From: Coenobita brevimanus
Taxonomy: Eukaryota; Arthropoda; Malacostraca; Decapoda; Coenobitidae
DNA: 64,000 nucleotides
Assembly (NCBI GenBank): GCA_032717465.1
Contig: CM064667.1
Span: 2,532,105 to 2,596,104 of the forward strand
Reading direction: 5' to 3'
The stretch's first letter is position 1. Every line of letters starts with the position of its first letter. The translations under genes were made by a program, and so were the position numbers. The notes below the pieces were generated by a model. That model was given only the letters and a program-made list of their open reading frames with translations. It ran no database searches and had not been told where the DNA came from. Of this stretch, positions 11,305-20,053 are shown piece after piece.

Positions 11305-11731
11305 GTAAATATCAATTGGTATTTATTTAATTTACCTGTGAGGCAGTAGATGATGGGGAGTTTTCTTGTGGATAGAAGTAATAATAGTAGTTCTAGCCCC
11401 AGGTTCTTCTGACATGTGAGCCCAGTGGACTGCAGACTTAAGTTCCCTTTCTCCTACAGTCCACCATCCTCATTTGAGAGGATAGGGAAGTGGTTGAGGG
11501 ATGTTTGTATAACCAGGCCGTTGAGCCACCCAGATCACATGAAAGCATCCTTCTCTAGTGCCTTGCTTGTGAGTGAAACTGTGTATTAGCCTGAGTAATT
11601 ATATATGTTAGCTGTTTGAACCTCCCCCCCCCACCAAACACTCATTGTTACTCTCTTCTCAAGTCATTTGTTATTAATAATGAGTGAGAAAGGGTGACAT
11701 AGACCAACTAACAGGTCTGTCATTTTCTCAG
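11305..11731. other. Intron of APC1 remnant with dispersed repeat
   Basis: 11455-11560 (CCACCATCCTCATTTGAGAG ... GAAAGCATCCTTCT) is the dispersed repeat noted at 5548-5720. The end CATTTTCTCAG at 11721-11731 is a good acceptor. Confidence 0.45.
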
Positions 11732-11886
11732 TAGTGTTGCTGAGGTGGCAGGACCATCAGCTGTGTAAACCTGTCTGAACACATCCGTACTGACACTGTC
11801 CCTGATGATGGCTGGTGTGGGTGGTCTGGATGTTGTGCGTATCATCCGAAATCTCCAGTCACATGTTGGTCCCGCTAATTCTACTG
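11732..11886 (+). pseudogene. ANAPC1: APC1 remnant exon d, nonsense codon, 3' part replaced by SINE
   Basis: Reads SVAEVAGPSAV-stop-TCLN, then TSVLTLSLMMAGVGG and further to VGPANSTV. Human APC1 has NASVTGPHNLETCLSVVLLS here, so the TAA at 11766-11768 takes the place of a glutamate codon (GAA to TAA would do it). The phase fits exon c. The expected continuation (the HMALG...GGG region) is not found. Instead, from about 11888 the sequence matches the SINE composite also present at 17068. Confidence 0.8.
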
Positions 11887-11887
11887 T

Positions 11888-12330
11888 TGGAACACTCACC
11901 ATCCACTCATTTGATGTAGTGCTGCTCTGGGTGTCTGGCCTTTCCCCTTTTACATCCTTCCTTTTCTTTTTTCTTTCCTTCATTCTTTCCTCTTTCTTCC
12001 TCCTATGGGTAACTCTACACTGAGTGACAAGCCAAATAGTTTCCTCTACACCAGGAAACCATTTACTATTCTGGATGGTAACCATATACCCGGTAACCAA
12101 ATTATGGTGCCTGGTGGTTTAGTGGGTAATTACGGCGCTCCAATCGGATTGAGCCGGTGCAGGTTTATATCCAAGGGGTGGTTGGGGTTTATTGCTCATG
12201 TAATGCCACTCAGGGATGAGTGAGGCTGATCACTCATCTCAAATGTCAGGACCAATTTGCCTAGCCCTAGGTTCATACACTCCTCATGGGGTGACATATG
12301 ATTGGATGATGAATGGATGGATTATATAAG
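11888..12330 (+). mobile_element. SINE composite: CT-rich leader plus tRNA-derived SINE-1
   Basis: The same order occurs at 17068-17560: CACTCACCATCCACTC, a T/C-rich stretch, GGTAACTCTACACTGAGTGA, CAGGAAACCATTTACTA, then the tRNA-like head. The head has an A-box-like TGGTTTAGTGGG (12114-12125) and a degenerate B box GGTTTATATCC (12163-12173), then a body ending GGATGATGAATGGATGG. It interrupts the APC1 exon d remnant. pol III transcription is inferred from the boxes. Confidence 0.8.
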
Positions 12331-12604
12331 ATGTATTGCCTTAACCTCCTGGTCTTGAGGATATATTGGCTACTGCTAGATAATTTTATTCATGTTAGGA
12401 GAGATGGCCGAAGAACAGCAATCTGGTAAACAAGGCTGACCAGTGCAAGAATGGAATATGTTTTGTAAATATAAGTATGATTTGTATATATGGTTGGCAT
12501 CACCAGTGGGTTGGTGCCAGAAAATGTGAAATCTTGAAAGGATTGATGCCTAATCCAACTTGGGTGCACTCAGTTAATTGATTAGAGGATAGAGCCTTGT
12601 TTAG
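12331..12604. other. No gene seen
   Basis: Between the SINE and the next APC1 exon remnant. It may hold the completely decayed start of that exon, but I could not find it. Confidence 0.3.
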
Positions 12605-12850
12605 ATATACAGTTTGTTGGCCAGCACCACCAACATGGCCGTGGCTTGCCTTCTCATGGCCTGTCTGGCCACCACCAGCATGGCTGTGGCTTGCCTCCTC
12701 ATGGCCTGCATGGCCACCACCAACATGGCCGTGGCTTGCCTCCTCATGGCCTGCCTGGCCACCACCAACATGGCCGTGGCTTGCCTCCTCATGACCTGCC
12801 TCCCCAAGCTGCCCACACACTCCAACAGCAACAGCTGCTGCCACTTCCAG
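12605..12850 (+). pseudogene. ANAPC1: APC1 remnant exon e, expanded by an in-frame minisatellite
   Basis: Reads IYSLLASTTNMAVACLLMAC, then repeats, and ends LPKLPTHSNSNSCCHFQ before GT at 12851. The flanks match the APC1 segment RYSLSTSNSSIAALLCALYP and FPAHSTDNRYHLQ (human). Between them a 15-residue block is present four times. The frame stays open through the expansion. A TAG lies just upstream of the alignable start (12602-12604). The donor CAG|GTCACT is weak. Confidence 0.8.
12626..12805 (+). repeat. 45-bp minisatellite, four copies, inside an APC1 exon remnant
   Basis: The unit is ACCACCAACATGGCCGTGGC plus 25 more bases (encoding TTNMAVACLLMACLA), with one to three substitutions per copy. 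The length is a multiple of three, so the reading frame is kept. The family has a single copy of this helix-forming segment. Confidence 0.9.
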
Positions 12851-13499
12851 GTCACTCCACTGACTTTGTTACATATTTCAGAGGCTTGATTGATGAAATA
12901 ATGGCCAGTGTTGTGGGTATCATTCTTAGTACCTCATCTTTAGCAGTTTGTTACATACTCCATATTAACACAGGTGCTGCACAGGGATGCCTTTGTGTGG
13001 TGACACTGATATAATTGGTCAGATCAACTGCCTGGTTAGACAGACTTCCCTCACCTCCCTCCGTGTTTCCCAAAAGGACGATGGAGGACTACTGAAGGAG
13101 GGAACTTAACCTGCAGTCCACTTGGTTCACATATCAGATGAACTTGGGGCTGCCACCACCACTACTACTACTACTACTAATGTTAACATTCTCTTGTATG
13201 ATATTTAAATTATATCAGCGTAGTTGTGTCAGTAACAGGAGAGAATTTTCAGTAGACTGTAGCACCAGTCGAGCAGGGCAGTACTCCCGAGGTGGATGGA
13301 AAGCTGATGACAGGGAGTGCTGGAGTTCCCGTTTCATCAGCCCTCAGGACTAGTTCATGACCATCCCCTTTGCTGAACTTTTTCAGTGTCTCAGTTACAC
13401 AGAGAGTAGGCCAGCATGCTCTCCAGTACAAATTTCTCTAACTGTCTACACCAAACTACATGCACAGTACACACTACACTTCCTATTCAAAATTTAACC
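12851..13499. other. Intron DNA with dispersed repeat
   Basis: 12975-13140 (CACAGGGATGCCTTTGTGTGG ... GCAGTCCACTTGG) is again the dispersed repeat noted at 5548-5720. A short (ACT)n lies at 13162-13179. No gene is recognised in 13180-13499. Confidence 0.4.
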
Positions 13500-16400
13500 A
13501 AAACGGCATCTCATCACCAAGCCTCGGAATCACCAGGGGGGGGGACCATAAATGCCCCCACCATCCGCCCCTCTCCCGGTGACGACTCGAGGTGCCTGGA
13601 ACCACTGTCTGACTTCTTCATTTCTGCAACATTCGCGGCCTTTCCTCTAACTTTCGCTCTGTTGAGCACCACCTCTCCTCCTCTAAACCTCACCTTCTTT
13701 TTCTAACTGAGACTCAGCTGTCTGAGGCAACTGACAGCAAACCCTTTTCTTTATCTTCCTACTTTCTCTATACTCATTTCAAAGCCAAAGGTGGCTGTTG
13801 TGTATATATACCAAAGACTTATCTTGCTCTCGTGTTCCTGAACTCGATTCTTCTGAATTCTCTACACTCTGGCTTCGGCTTTCCTGTCATTCTCTGACTA
13901 AATATATCTGTGCTGTTTACGTATCCCCTAATTCTACTGACTATCAAAACTTCTTCGACTATCTTACTTCTATGATGGAACACATTCTATCCATTTCTCC
14001 TTTCTCTGAAATCTCCATTCTAGGAGACTTCAATGTTCACCACCACCTTTGGCTCTCCTCTCCTTTCACTGATCCACCTGGTGAACAAGCCAACATCTTT
14101 TCTATCCTTAATTACCTAGAGCAGCTTGTACAGCACCCTACCCATATCCCTGACCGCCTTGGAGAGAGCTCCAACATACTTGACCTCTTCCTCACAACTA
14201 ATCCTTCTGCTTACTCTGTTAATCTTTTCTCTCCGTTGGGCTTCTCCCATCACAACCTTATTACCTTAACCTGTCCTATCACTCCGGTACGGCCTGTGGA
14301 CCCTCCAGGGAAATGTCGTCTGTGGCATTTTGGAGCCGCGGACTGGGAGGCCCTCAGGCAGTACTTCTTTGATTTTCCCTGGAATGATTATTGCTTCCAT
14401 GGCCGTGAGCCATCTGAGTGTGCCTTGCGCATTACGGAGGTCATTCTCTCGGTCATGGAAGCATACATTCCTTTCTCATATCCTTTGACTAACGCAAGAA
14501 AGCCTTGGTTTAATCACGCTTGTTCTAATGCTGTCCGCAACAAGGAGAGGGCCTACAAAAGGTACCGGAGCCAACCCACCCCTGAATCACATCATCTTTA
14601 CGTTTCTGCCCGGAATCATGCTAAGTCTGTTCTTCGCTCTACTAAAAATAATTTCATCCATACTAAATGCTCTCAACTCTCCAACTCGAATTCTTCCCGC
14701 TTCTTCTGGCACCTTGCCAAAAATCTAACAACTTTACCTCCTCATCTTTCCCTCCTTTTTTCTACTCTGATGGTTCTGTAGCTATTTCTTCTACTGATAA
14801 AGCAGATCTCTTCGCACAGACTTTCTCCTCCAATTCCACCTTAGACGATTCCGGTGCTGTTCCTCCATCACTTCCCCCCTCTGACTTCCTCATGGCTGAC
14901 ATTAAAATTTCTTCAGCTGATGTATTTTCTGCCATCACTGGCCTCAGTACTAACAAGGCATATGGGCCTGATGGGGTCCCTCCTGTTGTTCTCAAGAACT
15001 GTGCTTCTGTGCTTACACCCTGCCTAGGCAAACTCTTTCGCCTTTGTCTGTCAACTTGTACCTTTCCTTCTTGCTGGAAGTTTGCTCTCATTCAGCCAGT
15101 CCCAAAGAAGGGTGACCACTCCCAACCCTCCAGCTATCGTCCAATTGCTTTAACGTCCTGTATTTCAAAAGTTTTCGAGTCAATTCTCAATAGAAAAATT
15201 TTAAGTCATCTTTCCTATCACAACCTTCTTTCTGATCGTCAGTACGGGTTCCGTCAGGGACGCTCCACTGGCGATCTTCTCACCTACCTTTCAGACTCCT
15301 GGTCATCCTCCTTTCGGGACTTTGGCAAAAGCTTTGCCATTGCACTTGACATCTCAAAGGCTTTCGATCGAGTCTGGCATAAATCTTTAATTTCCAAACT
15401 GCTCTCTTACGGTTTCTATCCTTCTATCTGTGCCTTCATCGCTAGCTTCCTTTCTGGTCGTTCTATAGCCGCTGTTGTAGACGGCCATCGTTCTTCTCCT
15501 AGATCTATCAACAGTGGTGTTCCTCAGGGCTCTGTCCTATCACCAACTCTCTTCCTTTTATTCATCAATGATCTTCTAAGCTGTACATCTAACCCTATCC
15601 ACTTATATGCTGATGACTCCACCCTTTACCTTTCCATTTGGTTCCCGCAACGCCCATCTCAACAGTTACTTCAACAAACAAGGGATGAGGCTATGGCACA
15701 CCTAATGTCTGACTTGGCTCGTATCTCTGACTTCGGTAAAAATAATATGCTTGTTTTTAATGCATCAAAGACTCAGTTCTTACATCTATCAACCCGACAA
15801 AATCTTCCACAGGTATACCCACTAATGTTTAGTAATATTCAGCTTAATCCTGCATCATCCTTGAACGTGCCTGGGGTTTCATTTACTCAGGACTTATCTT
15901 GGAAAGATCATATTACATCTCTTGTAAAATCTGCTTCCAAGAGATTGGGTGTGCTAAGCCAACTCCGTATCTTATTTACCTCTGCACGATTGTTGACTCT
16001 ATACAGGGGTTTTATCCGCCCCTGTGTGGAGTACAACTCTCATGTGTGGGGAGGCTCCCCACATACAGCTCTTCTCAGTAGGGTGGAGTCAAAGGCTTTT
16101 CGTCTCATTAACTCTCCTCCTCTTACTGACTCCCTTCAACCTCTGTCTCTTCGCCGCACTGTTGCATCTTTATCTCTTTTCTATCGCTACTTTAATGGTC
16201 ACTGCTCCTCTGAGCTGTCTGCTTGCATTCCTCCACCTTTACAACGGGCGCGTAGCACCCGTCTGGCAACAAACTCTCATCCCTTTTCTGTCTAACTCTC
16301 TAATGCAAGAGTTAACCGTTACTCCCAGTCTTTCATTTATGCAACAGGTCAACTCTGGATCTGTCTCCCTCTGTCTCTATTTCCTGCTGCCTATGATCTC

Positions 16401-16552
16401 CAGTCTTTCAAACGCAGAGTGTCCAGGCATCTCAAAATGATCGGATCTTGAATTTGGCTGTCTATTGTATTTTGTTTTTCTCTTGGAGGGAACTGTAAAC
16501 TGCGTGCTGATGGCCTTTGGTTCCTTCTTCCTCGCATAAAAAAAAAAAAGTT
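13500..16552 (+). mobile_element. LINE-B copy 1, non-LTR retrotransposon, poly(A) tailed
   Basis: Carries an endonuclease/RT ORF2 and a 3' UTR ending CCTTCTTCCTCGCAT followed by an A run (16540-16551). The same 3' end occurs on the minus strand at 46138, which shows where the element ends. The 5' end is unclear; coding signal starts near 13560-13625, so ORF1 is missing. No clear target duplication was found by eye. Confidence 0.85.
13625..16440 (+). pseudogene. LINE-B ORF2: endonuclease plus reverse transcriptase, frameshifted
   Basis: The endonuclease begins CNIRGLSSNFRSVEHHL with LTETQLSE (13625 on). A frame change near 13800-13830 leads into the stretch with [12 protein letters not shown]. 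The motif that is normally S-D-H reads FSHHNL, so the aspartate is histidine. Near 14725 four bases present in copy 2 (46138-48123) are missing, which shifts the frame into the RT domain. RT motifs are intact: GPDGVPPVV, SSYRPIALTSCISK, YGFRQGRSTGDLL, ALDISKAFDRVWH, SGVPQGSVLSPTLF and YADDST (15605-15622). A stop at 16293-16295 cuts off the last about 48 codons, which continue in frame to FKRRVSRHLK at 16437. Confidence 0.88.
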
Positions 16553-16800
16553 GGAGTATGCTGAAGAAATATCATATTTTTCCCAACATTATCCAGCTAC
16601 TCTTGTGAAGCAGTTAGCTGGTTTATCCTGTGGCTTAACTGTCAGTCCATTGAATTACTTAGCTGCACCCTGGCCCAGCCCATTATGTCAGTGTGAATGC
16701 CTTTGTCTGTGAGGTTTAATCAGGATTCTCAGGGCTTGAATAGTGCAGGAATGAATGTGTGGGATTCATTCATTTGGCCAGACTTTTTATTTTATTTTTT
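16553..16800. other. Intron DNA, nothing recognised
   Basis: No exon or repeat recognised. The previous LINE's poly(A) ends at its left side. Confidence 0.4.
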
Positions 16801-17030
16801 TATCCATCCATCCATCATCTAATCTTGTGTTGCCCTATGAGGAGTGTAGTAGCTTGGGGCCAGACAAGTTGGCCCTGACATTTAAGATGAGAATGACCAA
16901 CCTCACTCATCCCTGAGTGGCATTACGTGAGCAGTCAACCACATCCACCCCTTGGATATAAAACTACATGGGCTCACTCCAATTGGAGTGCCTTAATTAC
17001 CCACTAAACCACCAGGTGGTTATATGGTTA
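16801..17030 (-). mobile_element. tRNA-derived SINE-1, minus orientation
   Basis: Starts with the CCATCCATCCATCATC tail in reverse and ends at the A-box region CCACTAAACCACCAGG (17005-17016), followed by (ATT)n at 17027-17050. It is nearly full length. Confidence 0.85.
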
Positions 17031-17067
17031 TTATTATTATTATTATTATTAAACACTGGTGGTAGGT

Positions 17068-17560
17068 GGGGGCACTCACCATCCACTCCCTTGATATTGT
17101 GCTACTTTGAGTGTCTGCTCTTTCCTTTCTTCCTTCGTTTTCTGTCTTTCTTTCCTTCATTCTTTCCCCGTCCTTCTGCCTACGGGTGACTTTACACTCC
17201 CTCTTCTGCCTTTCTTTCCTTCCTTCTTCCCCTTCCTTCTGTCTACGGGTGACTCTACACTGAGTGACCAGCCAAATGATTTCCTGAACACCAGGAAACC
17301 ATTTATTACACTGGGTGGTAACGATATAGCCAAATTATGGGACCTGGTGATTTAGTGGGTAATTAAGGGACTCCAGTGGGATTGAACCCGTGCAGGTTTA
17401 TATCCAAGGGGTGGTTGGGTTTTATTGCTCACGTAATGCCTCTCAAGGATCAGTGAGGCTGGTCACTCTCATTAAATGTCAGGACCACCTTGCCTAGCCC
17501 CGGGCTCCTACACTCCTTATGGAGCAACATAGGACTGGATGATGGATGGATGGATATTTA
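17068..17560 (+). mobile_element. SINE composite, plus orientation, second copy
   Basis: Same layout as 11888-12330, with the CTTCCTTC/CGGGTGACT leader duplicated (17170-17190 and 17235-17255). A box GGTGATTTAGTGGG at 17345-17358, B-box remnant GGTTTATATCC at 17395-17405, tail GGATGATGGATGGATGG. It lies head to tail-opposed with the SINE at 16801, an inverted pair only about 40 bases apart. Confidence 0.82.
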
Positions 17561-18459
17561 TTTTCTTCACTCATCCCGTTGTTCTGGTGCCAACATCATT
17601 TTCCCATGACAAGTTGTAGTTTCACAATATTGTTACGTATTACATACAAAGTTGTTTAGTCACAATTAACAATGTGTAATATAGTGTGAATGGTAAACAA
17701 CCAAACACCATTTCACTGTAAAGTGTGGCTTGGGATAGGATGTGCAATCAGATGGCCTTTTTCAATGAAAACAACCTAGGGTAAAGGGAAGGCGTTAGAG
17801 AAATATATTGTATATATGTTTAAAGTCTTGAAGAAATATTTACCTTGCTGGTATACTTTAATGTAATCAGTACTACTTTATTGAGGTGTGTAATATACAT
17901 GATAAAATTGTGATGCTTCTATTCATGTATAAATCCCAGTTGTCTGTGGGGTTTGGCATCTCTGAATATGTGACCTCAGCACCACTCCCAGAGGGGATGC
18001 CAGCCAGCTAGGGCAGAACGCACTTATCATTAGAATGACAGGGACATATTAACTCTGAGCTCTCTGTGTCGCAGTTGTATCTTTCTGTGGCTAATAAACA
18101 GAGATTTAATCTGCTCAGTTTCAATTCACCAGCACATGCTACCTCTAAAATTCCTTCAACAGGATTCTACACTGATTCCCACCATCTCCAGTGTGTGGGA
18201 AGACGTTTTGGTGGAGTGTGTCAGCTGGAAGTGACTCCGACCAGGCGCAACGTTATAACCTTGTTTGGAACAGAGAGGTCACATCTAAGCTGATATAAGT
18301 TGGTGATCAGCTGTGGGGTTCCAAGCTGATATAATAGTGACCAGTTGAGGAATCCATACAGCCGAAACACCGTCCAAGAGTGGGCAAGAGGTATAAATGA
18401 TGATGATGATGATGATTCTTTGTGGTGTAATGTTTGTGTAATGTGTGATGTACTAACAG
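17561..18459. other. Intron of APC1 remnant
   Basis: No gene recognised. A (GAT)n run at 18397-18416 after GGGCAAGAGGTATAAATGAT may be the tail of an old RTE fragment. It ends in TACTAACAG, a good branch-plus-acceptor-like end for the next exon. Confidence 0.4.
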
Positions 18460-18557
18460 GTGCTGCATCATCTGTATGTGCTGGCCACTGAGCCTTAACT
18501 GGTCATGATGGTAGACGTTAACACCGGTCGCCTCTGTCAGGTCAAGGTGTTGGTTGG
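18460..18557 (+). pseudogene. ANAPC1: APC1 remnant exon f, nonsense codon
   Basis: Reads VLHHLYVLATEP-stop-LVMMVDVNTG and on to KVLVG. Human APC1 has ALRHLYVLAAEPRLLVPVDV, so the TAA at 18496-18498 stands at an arginine position. Acceptor TAACAG and donor GG|GTAAGT are both strong. The order after exon e (…CHFQ) is exactly that of the family. Confidence 0.85.
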
Positions 18558-19035
18558 GTAAGTCACCAAGATACCACTTTCATATTCCCCCTTTCAATGT
18601 TTCTGAATCCTGCATAACTGTTGTACTTTTCTTTTTCCATATTTCTGGACCTTGTCTTACCCCCATTTGCTAAATAGGACTGTCTGTATTGTCCTCTTGG
18701 CCAAAGTGCCTGAAACAGACAACATTGGCAGAGAATGTTAGTTCTGGTTGGTGTTTTGGTGATGAATTGGTGGTCTGGACAGGTTTACATTCTAGAGGTA
18801 AAACATGGAGAGGAAACTGTGCAATTTATTTTTATGCCAAAACTTTTTCTCCTCTCAGTTTGTCAGAGCCTGAATACTGTATCTTCATTGTGACAGTTGG
18901 GCTTTTAACCAGTCATGTATGATTTTTTTGAGAAACACACAGTAGCAGTGACCTCTGATGTTGTGCTGTCATGAAACTTGCCACACAAACAGCCTACTGT
19001 ATATAACATTAAAACTCCACTACTGTCCCATCCAG
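18558..19035. other. Intron of APC1 remnant
   Basis: No repeat or gene recognised. It ends CCCATCCAG at 19027-19035. Confidence 0.4.
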
Positions 19036-19347
19036 ATTTCAAGGAGCGTGTAACCTGGAGTGAAGTACGAGGTGGTGGCGCCAACGCTGCTTCCTGAATT
19101 GAGTAAACTATCCACAGTGACCCAGGAAGCAGAAACCCCTGACCACCACTACTGGCCTGTCACCTTGACCCGAGGCCACACCAACTGGGACATCCTGGCT
19201 TGGCTGCTGAGATCTGGGGCAGGTGTAGCAGTTAAACTTTTAGATGATCAACACCCCTATACCAGAACCACCACCCCTCACCCTGCTGCTGCTAACCTGT
19301 CAGCACCTTTATTTACAACTGATCCAGCTGCTGGTTGGATCATTAAG
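19036..19347 (+). pseudogene. ANAPC1: APC1 remnant exon g, frame break near its start
   Basis: From 19064 the frame reads EVVAPTLLPELSKLSTVTQE, then HYWPVTLTRGHTNWDIL, and ends APLFTTDPAAGWIIK before AAG|GTATGT. Human APC1 has ELMAPTLLPELHLLKQI and, later, AFTSDPALL. The first about 25 bases of the exon read sensibly only in another frame, so a 1- or 2-base indel lies near 19060. The long open remainder (over 90 codons) means decay is young. Confidence 0.85.
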
Positions 19348-19482
19348 GTATGTTGGTTGGTAAGCTGTGGCAGACACATTTAGTCTTCCCACAGAGGTTG
19401 TCATTGTATATTAGTCTGTACAGTTTGTCATCCATTTCTTATCCTTATGTGAAAATCCCTAATGTACTTGTATGCAAACTTT
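19348..19482. other. Intron, no feature
   Basis: Short non-coding stretch before the 25-bp minisatellite. Confidence 0.4.
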
Positions 19483-19637
19483 ATTAATAATCTTGGTGTT
19501 CATTCATGTTAATAATCCTGGTGTTCATTCCTGTTAATAATCCTGGTGTTCATTCCTGTTAATAATCTTGGTGTTCATTCCTGTTAATAATCTTGGTGTT
19601 CATTCCTGTTAATAATCTTGGTGTTCATTCCTGTTAA
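19483..19637. repeat. 25-bp minisatellite, left half
   Basis: The unit TTAATAATCTTGGTGTTCAT plus TCCTG is repeated about six times, with CCTGG variants. It is continuous with the array at 23379-23577; the piggyBac element splits the two. Each unit starts with TTAA. Confidence 0.9.
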
Positions 19638-20053
19638 CCCCTTAAACGCGGATCATCGCGTTTGCGACACTCGGCGAAAAGACATAACGGCGGATCGTCG
19701 CGTTTGCGATTCTAGTAAATTTTGAATAACCGCGGGCAAGCAGGCTCCAGCTGGTATTGTCTATCAGTACCGCCACCCTTTGGCTACTTTTAGCACACTT
19801 GACCTTTGTACTACTGACCTCGGTTGTTGCCAAGTATCATTTTTTTTACCCACCCACGCACCGCTGCCCGGCCCTCCCTCGTCGTGCGATATGGCAGCGG
19901 GCGGACAGCTCAGACGTGTCAATCTGCGCCTTCCTCTCACAAGCACTTTATGCTAATTGAAAACGCTTGTTTCCCCAGTTGTCACACTAGCATTTTTTCC
20001 CGTGGTTTGCCCCTGTTTAGCGTCAGTCTACCAGAATCTTTGAAGGTGACACC

